Of a stretch of 64,000 bases of DNA, positions 27,576 to 36,303 are shown piece after piece. How positions within the stretch are numbered: position 1 is the stretch's first letter; each line of letters begins with the position of its first letter. Both the position numbers and the translations under genes were made by a program. This stretch comes from an uncultured Butyrivibrio sp. GTDB taxonomy: Bacteria > Bacillota > Clostridia > Lachnospirales > Lachnospiraceae. Under the pieces are notes generated by a model that did not search any database, was not told the DNA's origin, and saw nothing but the letters and a program-made list of their open reading frames with translations. The stretch lies in contig NZ_CAMVPU010000011.1 of NCBI RefSeq assembly GCF_947169445.1, positions 37,336 through 101,335 on the forward strand, read 5' to 3'.

Positions 27576-29047
27576 ATGAGAATCAATATAAGATCTTCGT
27601 ATGACAGTTTCAGGGATTTAAGAGAAAATGACTCTTATTACGTTGATAAGACCGGAATAATAAAAGAATATCTTGTTGATAAATTTGATAAAGCGGTTCT
27701 TTTTACTCGCCCTCGTCGTTTTGGTAAGACTCTTACAATGACAATGTTCAGGGATTTTCTTGATATCCGGCAGGATAGCAGAGATATCTTCAGTGATTTG
27801 GAAGTGATGAATTACACAGATGTAGTAGAGCGCTTCATGAATCAGTACCCTGTTCTGTTTATATCATTAAAAGAAGTTTATGGTAAAGATTTCGATTCCA
27901 TATTTATAGCACTTTGCATTGCTGTTTCTAAACTCTGTGAACAGAATAGATTTCTGTTGGAAGAGAACAATGAGAGCATTAGCGAAGTAAGCAGAGAAAT
28001 GTTTAGAAAGCTTTGGGAACAGAAGGCGCAGCAACCTAATGTGGAGCAATCGCTTGATCTTTTGAGTCAGATGCTGAGGCAATATTACGGAAAGCCTGTT
28101 TTTGTGATAATTGATGAATATGACGTGCCGATGGCAAAGGCTTTGGGGACATCTGCGTATGACAAGGTTCGAGATATGATTGAGCACATGCTCAGTTACG
28201 TCTGCAAGACAAATGATAACATAAAATCGGTCATGCTTTCCGGGTGTCTATATACTGTCAAGAATAGCACATGTACAGGAGTTAATAATATTATTCCGTA
28301 CACTATTCTTTCTCCAAATTTTGAATCTGCCATAGGTTTTACAGATGAGAATGTAAAAAAAATTCTGGAAGATGCAGGATTCCCTGAGCAATATGAAACC
28401 GTGTCGCAGTGGTATGATGGGTATATTTTTGGAAGGGAAAAAATGTATTGTCCTTGGGACGTTCTATTATATGTCCGTTCGCTTTTGGATGGAACATACA
28501 GCAGTGCCATGGGGCCTGAGAGCTATTGGGCCAATACGTCAGAAACATCACAGAATATCATTCATGGTTTCCTTGGCAAAACAGCAAATGTTAATGAGTG
28601 CTTTGAACAACTGCTACTGGGCAATACCATAGATTGTGTGATAAATGAGAGTATTCCATATCACCAGATTCATGAAAGTGGTGACAATTTGTGGTCGGCT
28701 CTTTTGGAAACGGGATATCTTACAAAAGCTGTTACGGAAAAGATGGTTCGAATGCCGCTCAGAATACCCAATAAAGCGATACAAGTCGTATTTAGAAATG
28801 AGGTATGTAATTACTTTAATGGTACAGCAGGAGTGATCTGATAATACAGGATGCTTCTAGAAACCGTTGTATGATTCTGGAACTTAAACATGTAAAAGAG
28901 AAGTCTGAGATGCCAGCTGCGCTTAAGGAAGCTTCAAGTCAGATCATCAGAAATAAGTACGATAGTGTTCTTAGATACGAAGGTTATACTAATAGACTTC
29001 AGTATGGAATGGCATTTTATGATAAGAATTGCATGATTGCAAAGTAA
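27576..29047 (+). pseudogene. AAA-ATPase-like / PDDEXK_9 protein, broken by deletion
   Basis: The N-terminal part (27576-28841) has the AAA-ATPase-like pattern: YYVDKTGII, LFTRPRRFGKTLTM (Walker A variant), VFVIIDEYDVPM (Walker B), and QWYDGYIFG with CPWDVLLY. It then stops after NYFNGTAGVI. In another frame, from 28838, the C-terminal PD-(D/E)XK core resumes (IIQDASRNRCMILELK, then RYEGYTNRLQYGMAFYDKNCMIAK). About 70-100 residues present in intact relatives such as the next gene are missing at the junction, so this is an internal deletion with frame change. The ATG has AAGGAAGG upstream. The intact family is very common in Lachnospiraceae and its biological role is unclear. Confidence 0.8.
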
Positions 29048-29085
29048 TAATTTTAACACGTTTTTATTTCATTGAGGAACTGCAT

Positions 29086-30780
29086 ATGACTAACAAGGCA
29101 TTACCTATTGGGGTAGAAAGCTTTGAAAAGATAATAAAAGAAAACTACTATTATATTGATAAGACAGGCCTGATTGCGGATTTACTGGCTAACAGGGCTG
29201 AGGTTACGTTATTTACAAGGCCAAGGCGCTTTGGTAAATCTCTTAATATGAGCATGCTCAAAGCGTTTTTTGAAATAGGAACGGATGAATCATTATTTGA
29301 TAATCTGAAGATCACTGAGTACAAGTCTTTGTGCGACGAATATTTGGGGAAATATCCTGTTGTAGCAATTACGCTTAAGGATGTGTCGGGGGCAGATATT
29401 GCTACAGCCAAGGCACAGATAAAGGCTATTATTGGCAGGGAAGCACTTAAATATAATGAGATACTAAATGATGATAATCTTACTGGCGAGGAGAAATCTT
29501 TATATAAAGCGATTATAGAGGTTACAAACGGTGAGTTTGTAATGGATGACATGGTTCTGAGAAACAGTATTATGAACCTGACTCATATACTAGAGAAGTA
29601 TTATGGCAGAAAAGTGATCCTCTTAATTGATGAGTATGATGTCCCGCTTGATAAGGCTCACGTGGGTGGATACTACGAAGAAATGTCAGCACTTATCAGG
29701 GATATATTATGTGCAGCATTAAAAAGCAATAACAGTCTAAAACTTGCAGTATTAACAGGTTGCCTTCGAATTGCTAAGGAGAGTATTTTTACAGGACTTA
29801 ATAATTTAAGAGTACAGTCTGTTTCTGACGTGGGATTTAGCGAGTGGTTTGGCTTTACGGACTCGGACGTAGTAAGGCTCCTTGAAGATTACGGATTTCA
29901 GGATAAGTATGAAGTAGTTAAGGAATGGTATGATGGCTATAGATTTGGGAAATCCAATGTTTATTGCCCATGGGATGTAATCAACTATGTACAGACTCTG
30001 AGAACGGACAATGAAGCTGTGCCCGAACTATACTGGTCCAATACCAGCGGGAATGATCTTCTTAACAATCTGATTGCTGGAGCTAATGATCAGACCAGAC
30101 ATGAAATTGAAATGCTTCTTGCTGGAGAATCTGTAAAAAAATCTGTAAGAACTGAGCTTACCTACAGAGATATAGAGGATTCGCTTGATAATATCTGGAG
30201 CGTCCTGTATATGACAGGATATCTTACCATGATGTCGCGAACTACTGAGGGAGAGTACGAGCTGATCATTCCTAACAGAGAAATATATTCTTTGATGAAG
30301 AGTGGTATCTATCAGCATTTGAAAAGAGAAGCTGCGAATAAGACAGCAGATGCCAAAAAACTGTTTGATGCAATTGTAAATGGTGAACCACAGAAGTTTG
30401 AGGATACTTTTTCAGATTATCTGATCCAGCATATCAGCATAAGAGATACTAATGTCAGAAAGGAAATGAAAGAGAACTTCTATCATGGTTATCTTCTGGG
30501 AATTTTAAGTGCTGTTTCCGGAGCGGTGGTTTCAAATCGGGAATCAGGAGATGGATACGCAGATATTATTATAAAATCAGCAGAAACGAGAACCGGTGTA
30601 GTGCTTGAAATAAAATATGCTGAGAATGAGAATCTGGATGCATATTGTGATGAGGCTTTGCATCAGATATCAGAGAAAAACTATGAGCAATCTCTTATTG
30701 ATGATGGCATGGATGTAATAAGAAAATATGGAGTGGCATGCTATAAAAAGAGATGCAAGGTGAAAATGTGCCATTTTTAA
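29086..30780 (+). CDS. AAA-ATPase-like / PDDEXK_9 nuclease-like protein
   Basis: The intact 564-residue relative of the preceding broken gene. It begins MTNKALPIGVESFEKII with GAGGAA before the ATG. It has YYIDKTGLIADLL, the P-loop-like FTRPRRFGKSLNMS, LLIDEYDVPLDKA, and EWYDGYRFGKSNVYCPWDV. The C-terminal PD-(D/E)XK domain shows GYADIIIKS and VVLEIKYAE, with the Asp and ExK of the nuclease core. Such proteins are abundant and often clustered in gut Firmicutes. Mobile-element or defence roles have been suggested but not shown, and I make no functional call. Confidence 0.85.
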   Translation: MTNKALPIGVESFEKIIKENYYYIDKTGLIADLLANRAEVTLFTRPRRFGKSLNMSMLKAFFEIGTDESLFDNLKITEYKSLCDEYLGKYPVVAITLKDVSGADIATAKAQIKAIIGREALKYNEILNDDNLTGEEKSLYKAIIEVTNGEFVMDDMVLRNSIMNLTHILEKYYGRKVILLIDEYDVPLDKAHVGGYYEEMSALIRDILCAALKSNNSLKLAVLTGCLRIAKESIFTGLNNLRVQSVSDVGFSEWFGFTDSDVVRLLEDYGFQDKYEVVKEWYDGYRFGKSNVYCPWDVINYVQTLRTDNEAVPELYWSNTSGNDLLNNLIAGANDQTRHEIEMLLAGESVKKSVRTELTYRDIEDSLDNIWSVLYMTGYLTMMSRTTEGEYELIIPNREIYSLMKSGIYQHLKREAANKTADAKKLFDAIVNGEPQKFEDTFSDYLIQHISIRDTNVRKEMKENFYHGYLLGILSAVSGAVVSNRESGDGYADIIIKSAETRTGVVLEIKYAENENLDAYCDEALHQISEKNYEQSLIDDGMDVIRKYGVACYKKRCKVKMCHF

Positions 30781-30789
30781 AGATATAAT
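30761..30789 (+). promoter_or_regulatory. Candidate promoter of the antiterminator gene
   Basis: TGAAAA at 30761-30766 and a consensus TATAAT at 30784-30789 are separated by 17 bases. The start point would be near 30796, leaving a short leader with GGGGGAT before the TTG start. The -35 box is only a partial match. Confidence 0.4.
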
Positions 30790-30831
30790 CATAACCGAAC
30801 GAGATTTTGGGGTCATGGGGGATAACAAGTT

Positions 30832-31332
30832 TTGTGGTATGTAATACAAGTAAGATCCGGAACTGAAGAGAGGATAGTTGATGGTTGCAAAAGACAGCTT
30901 TGCGATGGCGAAGCTGTCTTTACTCCTATGCTAGAGATGCAAAGAAGAGTCCATGGCGAAGAGATTGTGGAGCAGAAGCCTCTTTTTGTGGGATATGTGT
31001 TTTTTGATACGCAAGATGTTGAGGGACTTTTCTTTAGACTTAAGAGGGTGAGCGGTTTTACGAAAATACTGCAGGTTGATAAAGAATTTACTCCGATCTC
31101 GGTGGAAGAACGTGAGGTTATTGAGAGGCTCCGGGATGATGAAAATGTGGTCAGAATGAGTGAAGGTTACAAGGAAGGTGATAGAGTTGTGATTACTTCC
31201 GGTCCTCTTGTGGGGATGGAGAGTAGGATCAAGAAGGTGAATAGAGCCAAACGCCAGGCGGTGTTAGAATTATCACTTATGGGGGAAGTGAGAGAAGTAA
31301 CATTGGGATTGAGAGTGTTGAATAAAGAATGA
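30832..31332 (+). CDS. loaP: LoaP-type NusG paralogue, processive antiterminator
   Basis: A 166-residue specialised NusG protein: the N-terminal NGN domain starts WYVIQVRSGTEERI and includes FVGYVFFDT and RVSGFTKILQ; the C-terminal KOW domain has EGDRVVITSGPLVGMESRIKKV. The family member LoaP binds RNA polymerase and a hairpin in the leader of one target operon, letting transcription pass terminators. The start is TTG, with GGGGGAT nine bases upstream. Its target is almost certainly the polysaccharide operon beginning at 31744, whose leader follows directly. Confidence 0.85.
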   Translation: MWYVIQVRSGTEERIVDGCKRQLCDGEAVFTPMLEMQRRVHGEEIVEQKPLFVGYVFFDTQDVEGLFFRLKRVSGFTKILQVDKEFTPISVEEREVIERLRDDENVVRMSEGYKEGDRVVITSGPLVGMESRIKKVNRAKRQAVLELSLMGEVREVTLGLRVLNKE

Positions 31333-31445
31333 ATTTATCAATGATATTGTGATTTGTATGTGGTACATTTTAGTGGTATCATTAATTCCATGAGGATTTA
31401 TCACTACTTTTGGATATTTGAGTAGCGAATGATAAGAAACTGAGG

Positions 31446-31480
31446 GCTTTGTAACTGATTCCAGGGGAACTTTACAAAGC
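31446..31480 (+). promoter_or_regulatory. Leader hairpin, perfect 9-bp stem
   Basis: GCTTTGTAA at 31446-31454 pairs perfectly with TTACAAAGC at 31472-31480 across a 17-base loop. There is no U-tract, so it is not a terminator. It is one candidate for the antiterminator's RNA contact. Confidence 0.5.
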
Positions 31481-31609
31481 ACAGTGGTCATTATCGTGAT
31501 GCTATTACTTGGCATCTTAATTGTTGGGGGGCTTTTGGACCGCCAAGTGGCGAAGCATTGCCAAATGGTGGAAAAGAAATAATAATTTATATTTATGATG
31601 TGTTTTATT

Positions 31610-31636
31610 AGCCGGAGTGTATAATCCGGCTTTTAA
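31610..31636 (+). terminator. Leader terminator 1
   Basis: AGCCGGA (31610-31616) and TCCGGCT (31625-31631) form a perfect 7-bp stem with an 8-base loop, followed by TTTAATT. It lies about 110 bases before the first gene of the operon. Confidence 0.75.
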
Positions 31637-31653
31637 TTATTGGTAAAATGATG

Positions 31654-31681
31654 AAAAAGGCTGCCGAAAGGCAGCCTTTTT
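31654..31681 (+). terminator. Leader terminator 2, strong
   Basis: A perfect 12-bp inverted repeat (AAAAAGGCTGCC / GGCAGCCTTTTT) with a GAAA tetraloop and a built-in T-run, 63 bases before the ATG of the first sugar transferase. It should stop most transcription unless antitermination acts. Confidence 0.9.
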
Positions 31682-31743
31682 CGTTTATAAGAATATTTGT
31701 TATTCAGGTAGATTCTATTATCAAGAAATAGAAAGGTAGTGTA

Positions 31744-32406
31744 ATGACAAGGTTTTTTGATGTTTTATTCTCATTACTCGCAATTATAATACTTTTGCCG
31801 TTTATGATTCCGATAATGATTGGGCTGAAGCTTACTGGAGAGCATGACATTTTCTATGGGCAGAGCAGAGTTGGTAAAGGCGGTAAGGAGTTTAAATTGC
31901 TTAAGTTTGCAACTATGCTAAGAAATAGCCCTAATCTTCCAGGTGGACTATTTACTGCGGAAAATGATCCGAGAATGCTTCCGATGGGACCCTTTTTAAG
32001 GAAAACAAAGATAAATGAGTTGCCACAGCTACTGAACATTTTGGCTGGGCAGATGAGTGTTATTGGTTACAGACCACAGGTTAGAAAACAGTATAACTTC
32101 TTTCCGGAAGAAGATCAGAAGGTTATGGCTACGGATATACCGGGATTAAGTGGGCTAGGTGCAGTAGTATTCCGAGATGAAGAAGAAATGCTGCGAAAGG
32201 TTGATAACCATGAGGAGTTTTATGAAAAGATTATCAGTCCTTACAAATCCAAGCTTGAGTGTTGGTATATAGAAAATAAGAGTTTAAAGAATTATTTCAA
32301 ATTGATATGGCTGACAATAAAAGCTGTGATTAAGCCAGGGGATGACAGTTGGAAGAAATTGAATAATCTTCCTGAAATGCCGGAAGAATTAAAAACGTAT
32401 TTGTAA
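31744..32406 (+). CDS. Phosphoglycosyl transferase (PglC/WcaJ-type sugar transferase)
   Basis: A 220-residue monotopic phosphoglycosyl transferase. A single N-terminal re-entrant helix (residues 4-28) is followed by FKLLKFATM, the RMLPMGPFLRKTKINELPQL catalytic-region helix and QMSVIGYRPQV. It moves a phospho-sugar from a UDP-sugar onto undecaprenyl phosphate at the inner membrane face, starting repeat-unit assembly. The usual GPRP is replaced by GYRP, as in several Gram-positive members. Being first in the operon after two terminators makes it the main entry point for regulation. A second enzyme of the same class sits at 33689. Confidence 0.88.
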   Translation: MTRFFDVLFSLLAIIILLPFMIPIMIGLKLTGEHDIFYGQSRVGKGGKEFKLLKFATMLRNSPNLPGGLFTAENDPRMLPMGPFLRKTKINELPQLLNILAGQMSVIGYRPQVRKQYNFFPEEDQKVMATDIPGLSGLGAVVFRDEEEMLRKVDNHEEFYEKIISPYKSKLECWYIENKSLKNYFKLIWLTIKAVIKPGDDSWKKLNNLPEMPEELKTYL

Positions 32407-32434
32407 TCATATCTTATAGCGGGGGACATTAACA

Positions 32435-33688
32435 GTGCTTGATTTGCATTATAACGATGATAATCATATCAAATTCAGCTGGCCGGATTTGACAGATGAA
32501 GAGATAAATGAGGTTGTAGATACATTAAAATCCGGATGGATAACAACCGGACCAAAGACTAAGCAGTTTGAGAGAAACATAGCTGAATTCTGTGGTACTA
32601 GCAAAGCGGTTTGTCTGAATTCCGCTACAGCTGCGGAAGAGCTTAACTTGAGAGTGTTAGGAATCGGTGAAGGTGATGAAGTAATAGTTCCTGCATTTAC
32701 CTATACAGCTACTGTATCAGCTGTAATTCATTGTGGTGCGAAGCCTGTAATGGTGGATATTAAAAAGAATCCGCTGACTGGCATTCCTGAGATGGATTAT
32801 GACAAAGTATCAGCTGCGATAAATGAGAATACTAAAGCAATTATTCCGGTGGATCTTTATGGAATTCTATGTGATTATGACAAACTGTTTCAGATAGTGG
32901 ATGAGAAGAAACCACTATTCAAGGCATCAAATGATATTCAGGCAGCAATTGGCCGAGTTGCAATCGTTGATGATGCAGCCCATGCCATAGGAGCATGGAG
33001 AGTTATTGATGGCGAGAAAAAGAACTGTGGTCAGATTGCTGATTTTACAAGCTTTTCATTTCATGCTGTTAAGAATATTACAAGTGCTGAAGGTGGAGCT
33101 GCAGCCTGGAGAGAGATAGATGGTATAGACAACGAAGAACTGTATCATCAGTACATGTTATTATCATTGCATGGTCAGAGTAAGGACGCTTTTAGTAAAA
33201 ACAAAGGCGGTGGATGGGAGTATGACATCTTAGGCCCTTGGTATAAGTGCAATATGACAGATATCCTTGCTTCCGTAGGGATGGTACAGCTTAGACGTTA
33301 TAAGGATATGATGGCATATCGAAAGCACATGATTGAAGTGTACGATAAAGCTTTGGATGAAGCAGGGGTTGAGCATTTGAAACATTATGATGAAAACTAT
33401 TCATCGTCCGGACATCTGTACATTACCAGGACACCTTGGCTTGAAGAAAAAACGAGAAATGAGGTCATCCAAAAACTGGCAGATAGGCATGTGCCTGTAA
33501 ATGTTCATTACAAACCACTTCCGATGATGACCGGATATACGAAGCTTGGATTTAACATAGAAGATTATCCTAATGCTTATGAGTACTATAAGAATCTGAT
33601 CACACTGCCATTGTATACATTGCTTAATGATGAGGATCTTGAATTTGTAGTAGAGAGCTTCAAAGAAGTAGTTCAGGAGTACAGGTAA
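32435..33688 (+). CDS. DegT/DnrJ/EryC1-type sugar aminotransferase
   Basis: A 417-residue PLP enzyme. It has the start LKSGWITTGPKTKQFE, FTYTATVSAVIHCGA for the cofactor region, VDDAAHAIGA with the Asp that contacts the pyridine nitrogen, and the Schiff-base Lys in SFHAVKNITSAEGG. The start is GTG, with GGGGGA upstream. It aminates a keto sugar nucleotide, most like the UDP-4-keto-6-deoxy-HexNAc (PglE/PseC) group. A helical insertion of some 25 residues (KLFQIVDEKKPLFKASNDI) lies before the cofactor Asp. Flanked by two phosphoglycosyl transferases, it probably makes the first sugar of the repeat unit. Confidence 0.85.
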   Translation: MLDLHYNDDNHIKFSWPDLTDEEINEVVDTLKSGWITTGPKTKQFERNIAEFCGTSKAVCLNSATAAEELNLRVLGIGEGDEVIVPAFTYTATVSAVIHCGAKPVMVDIKKNPLTGIPEMDYDKVSAAINENTKAIIPVDLYGILCDYDKLFQIVDEKKPLFKASNDIQAAIGRVAIVDDAAHAIGAWRVIDGEKKNCGQIADFTSFSFHAVKNITSAEGGAAAWREIDGIDNEELYHQYMLLSLHGQSKDAFSKNKGGGWEYDILGPWYKCNMTDILASVGMVQLRRYKDMMAYRKHMIEVYDKALDEAGVEHLKHYDENYSSSGHLYITRTPWLEEKTRNEVIQKLADRHVPVNVHYKPLPMMTGYTKLGFNIEDYPNAYEYYKNLITLPLYTLLNDEDLEFVVESFKEVVQEYR

Positions 33689-34444
33689 GTGAGCAGAAAA
33701 ACTACATATTTTGCACAGAAGAAGGATGTTCTATTACCTTGGGATGAATTACCCGAGTTTATGAAGACTTCAGAGGTGCGGCCATATTGGGAAATACTGT
33801 GGAGACATAGAACACAGCTGAGAATAAAGAGAGTGTTCGATGTAATGATGAGCGTTGTTCTGATTATACTCTTATTTATTCCAATGATTGTTATATCTGT
33901 AATGATCAAGTTTGATTCCAAAGGGCCAGTGATATACAGGCAGACCAGAGTAACTCAGTACGGTAGAAAGTTCAAGATTAACAAATTCCGAACAATGTAT
34001 GATAGTGCATTGGCCGTTGATGAGAATGGCGTTCAGGTGGGGGCGTCTGTCACAGTAGCAAATGACAGTAGAGTAACCAAGGTTGGTAGAATCCTGAGAA
34101 AATATCGTATGGATGAGTTTCCACAGCTTTTCAATGTGCTGAGTGGTGACATGTCATTTGTTGGTACGAGGCCAGAGGTTCCGGAGTATGTAGAGCAATA
34201 TAAAGAAGAATGGAATGCAACATTGCTATTACCTCCAGGGATTACGAGTGAGTGCAGTATCAAATTTAAGGATGAAGATCAGATGCTTACGGGTATAGCT
34301 GATATTGATAAGGCATATATGGAAATCGTTCTACCAATGAAGATGAAAATAAATCTTAAGTCTTTGAGACGATATAGCATTGTGGATGATATGTTTACGA
34401 TGTTTCATACAATAGCAACTGTAGTTTTGGGGGATTTCAAATAG
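33689..34444 (+). CDS. Second phosphoglycosyl transferase (bacterial sugar transferase)
   Basis: A 251-residue enzyme with a 45-residue soluble N-terminal extension, then the membrane helix (VFDVMMSVVLIILLFIPMIV), RQTRVTQYGRKFKINKFRTM, RKYRMDEFPQLFNVLSGDM and FVGTRPEVPEYV. The GTRPE motif is closer to the WcaJ/CpsE group than that of the enzyme at 31744. The start is GTG, immediately after the preceding stop, with AGGAG inside the end of that gene. It would initiate another lipid-linked chain or replace the first enzyme. Confidence 0.88.
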   Translation: MSRKTTYFAQKKDVLLPWDELPEFMKTSEVRPYWEILWRHRTQLRIKRVFDVMMSVVLIILLFIPMIVISVMIKFDSKGPVIYRQTRVTQYGRKFKINKFRTMYDSALAVDENGVQVGASVTVANDSRVTKVGRILRKYRMDEFPQLFNVLSGDMSFVGTRPEVPEYVEQYKEEWNATLLLPPGITSECSIKFKDEDQMLTGIADIDKAYMEIVLPMKMKINLKSLRRYSIVDDMFTMFHTIATVVLGDFK

Positions 34445-34447
34445 AAG

Positions 34448-35071
34448 ATGGTTGTTATCAGAGAACTAGAGAATTTTAGCAAAAAATACATAGTAAGTAT
34501 GGCACTGCTACATAAAAAAGCTTTTCCCCTTTTTTTTCTTACACAACTAGGTATTCCATTTCTAAAAACTCTTTATACAGGATATATGGAAGATGAGGAT
34601 TCTGGAATAATTGTAGCTGAGGATGATGATAATCTTGTTGGATTCATTGCATATTCGAATGACTATCCCAGATTTTATAAAGGGCTTATGAAGCATCATT
34701 TGCTAAAGTTTGCATTCTGTTCAGTTGGTGCTGCCATTAAGCATCCATCTTTTATAAGGAGGCTTTGGGGAGCATTTAAAAAGAGCGATAGCGTGGTTAA
34801 GAGCGAGAGATATGTTGAATTGGCTTCGATATGCGTTAATCCTTGCATTGAGAACAGAGGAATAGGAACACAACTTATAGATTATTTGAAGAGTATAGTT
34901 GATTTCAATACGTATGCCTACATCAACCTTGAGACAGATGCTGATGGGAACGATAATGTAAATAGTTTTTATGTGAAAAATGGATTTAAGTTGGAAAGAA
35001 CATATACAACTGCTGAAGGACGTAGGATGAATGAATATAGATATGTGCAAGGAGTTTATAATAATCCATGA
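34448..35071 (+). CDS. GNAT-family N-acetyltransferase
   Basis: A 207-residue single-domain GNAT protein. The acetyl-CoA pyrophosphate loop is CIENRGIGTQLIDYL (motif A), preceded by the strand ELASICVNP and followed by NSFYVKNGFKLERTYTT (motif B). It follows the second phosphoglycosyl transferase by three bases and overlaps the next gene by four, so it belongs to the operon. It probably acetylates the amino group made by a local aminotransferase; which one is not readable. Confidence 0.8.
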   Translation: MVVIRELENFSKKYIVSMALLHKKAFPLFFLTQLGIPFLKTLYTGYMEDEDSGIIVAEDDDNLVGFIAYSNDYPRFYKGLMKHHLLKFAFCSVGAAIKHPSFIRRLWGAFKKSDSVVKSERYVELASICVNPCIENRGIGTQLIDYLKSIVDFNTYAYINLETDADGNDNVNSFYVKNGFKLERTYTTAEGRRMNEYRYVQGVYNNP

Positions 35072-36303
35072 AAAAAATACTAATTATTTGTCATTATGCT
35101 CAACAGCCACCTTTAAATACCATGCTGCGCTATCACAATTGGGGAAAAGAACTAACTCATCGAGGATATAAAGTGACTATTATTGCTGCTAGTACGGTGC
35201 ACAATACTGATATAGACATAATCGAAGAAACTAGCAGAAAAAAGGATGTATGTGATGGAGTAAGATATTATTATATAAAAACTCCTAAGTATACTGGAAA
35301 TGGTATACAGCGTATTAAAAATATGCTCTCTTTTTGCTTGGGGTTAAGGTACTTTAGAAATTTAAATCCAGATATGATTATAACGTGTGAAGCATACTTA
35401 TATCCTTTTGTTAATCATTATTTCAAGGGAGTATCAATAATAACCGACACAGTTGATCTTTGGCCAGAAAGCATTGTTGAATATGCAAATTTTTCTAGAA
35501 ATAATCCTTTGATAAGAACGCTATATGGGCTTGAAAAGAAGGCATATCTTAAATCTGATGCGCTCATATTTTCTATGGAAGGAGGGAAGGATTATGTAAG
35601 AGAGCAGCCCTATTCGAAAAAGATTAACTATTCCAAAGTGTTTCACATCAACATGGGGTGTGATATTTTGCAGAAAGATAAGGAACTAGAGGGAATATCC
35701 TTTAACTTAGGTTGGAATCCTGATAATTTCAATATTGTTTATTGCGGATCAATTCGACAAGCTAATCAAGTGCAGCAGATTTGCGATGCAGCATGGGAAA
35801 TTCAAAAAAGGGGCTATGATACTATCAGATTCCAGATATATGGGAATGGCGATGATCTTGAAATGCTGAAGAAATATGTGACTGAAAATGGGATCAACAA
35901 TGTAAGTTTTTATGGCAGGATTGAAAAGGATAGGATTCCATATATTTTGGCGAATGGGAGGGCAAATATATTGACATATAAGCATGTTCCGCTGATGAAG
36001 TATGGTGGAAGCCAGAGTAAACTATTTGATTATCTAGCCAGTGGACGACCAATTATATGTAATGCAAAATTCGGGTATAACCTAATTGAAAGATATCGGT
36101 GTGGTGTGGTTGCAGAAAATCAATCAGCAGGAGCCTTGGCAGATGCGATTGAAAAACTTTACCAGGTTGATGTGACTGAGCTTTCAGAGATGGGAATTCG
36201 TGCAAGGCAGGCGGCAGAAGCATATGATCAACCGGTGCTTGTAGATAAACTTGAAGAAGTATTTAAATATGTAATCGAGAATAAGAATGGAGCGTGTATA
36301 TGA
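35068..36303 (+). CDS. GT4-family glycosyltransferase
   Basis: A 411-residue GT-B enzyme of the WbuB-like kind. The N-terminal Rossmann domain starts KKILIICHYAQQPPLNTMLRYH, and the middle carries TDTVDLWPES. The C-terminal domain has VYCGSIRQANQVQQ, then the nucleotide-sugar site SKLFDYLASGRPIICN. Its ATG overlaps the preceding TGA. It is a cytoplasmic retaining transferase acting on the lipid-linked intermediate. Confidence 0.87.
   Translation: MKKILIICHYAQQPPLNTMLRYHNWGKELTHRGYKVTIIAASTVHNTDIDIIEETSRKKDVCDGVRYYYIKTPKYTGNGIQRIKNMLSFCLGLRYFRNLNPDMIITCEAYLYPFVNHYFKGVSIITDTVDLWPESIVEYANFSRNNPLIRTLYGLEKKAYLKSDALIFSMEGGKDYVREQPYSKKINYSKVFHINMGCDILQKDKELEGISFNLGWNPDNFNIVYCGSIRQANQVQQICDAAWEIQKRGYDTIRFQIYGNGDDLEMLKKYVTENGINNVSFYGRIEKDRIPYILANGRANILTYKHVPLMKYGGSQSKLFDYLASGRPIICNAKFGYNLIERYRCGVVAENQSAGALADAIEKLYQVDVTELSEMGIRARQAAEAYDQPVLVDKLEEVFKYVIENKNGACI

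Larger units (their letters stand above)
31333..31743 (+). promoter_or_regulatory. Structured leader of the main polysaccharide operon
   Basis: A 411-base gene-free stretch between loaP and the first sugar transferase. It contains, in order: a possible promoter (TTGTAT at 31354, 17 bases, TATCAT at 31377), a hairpin (31446-31480), a G/C-rich region with TTGGCA...TGCCAA outer arms and an inner CGCC-AAGT-GGCG stem (about 31508-31573), then two intrinsic terminators. Promoter, recruitment hairpin and terminators ahead of an operon, with loaP adjacent, is the arrangement expected for LoaP control. Confidence 0.65.
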
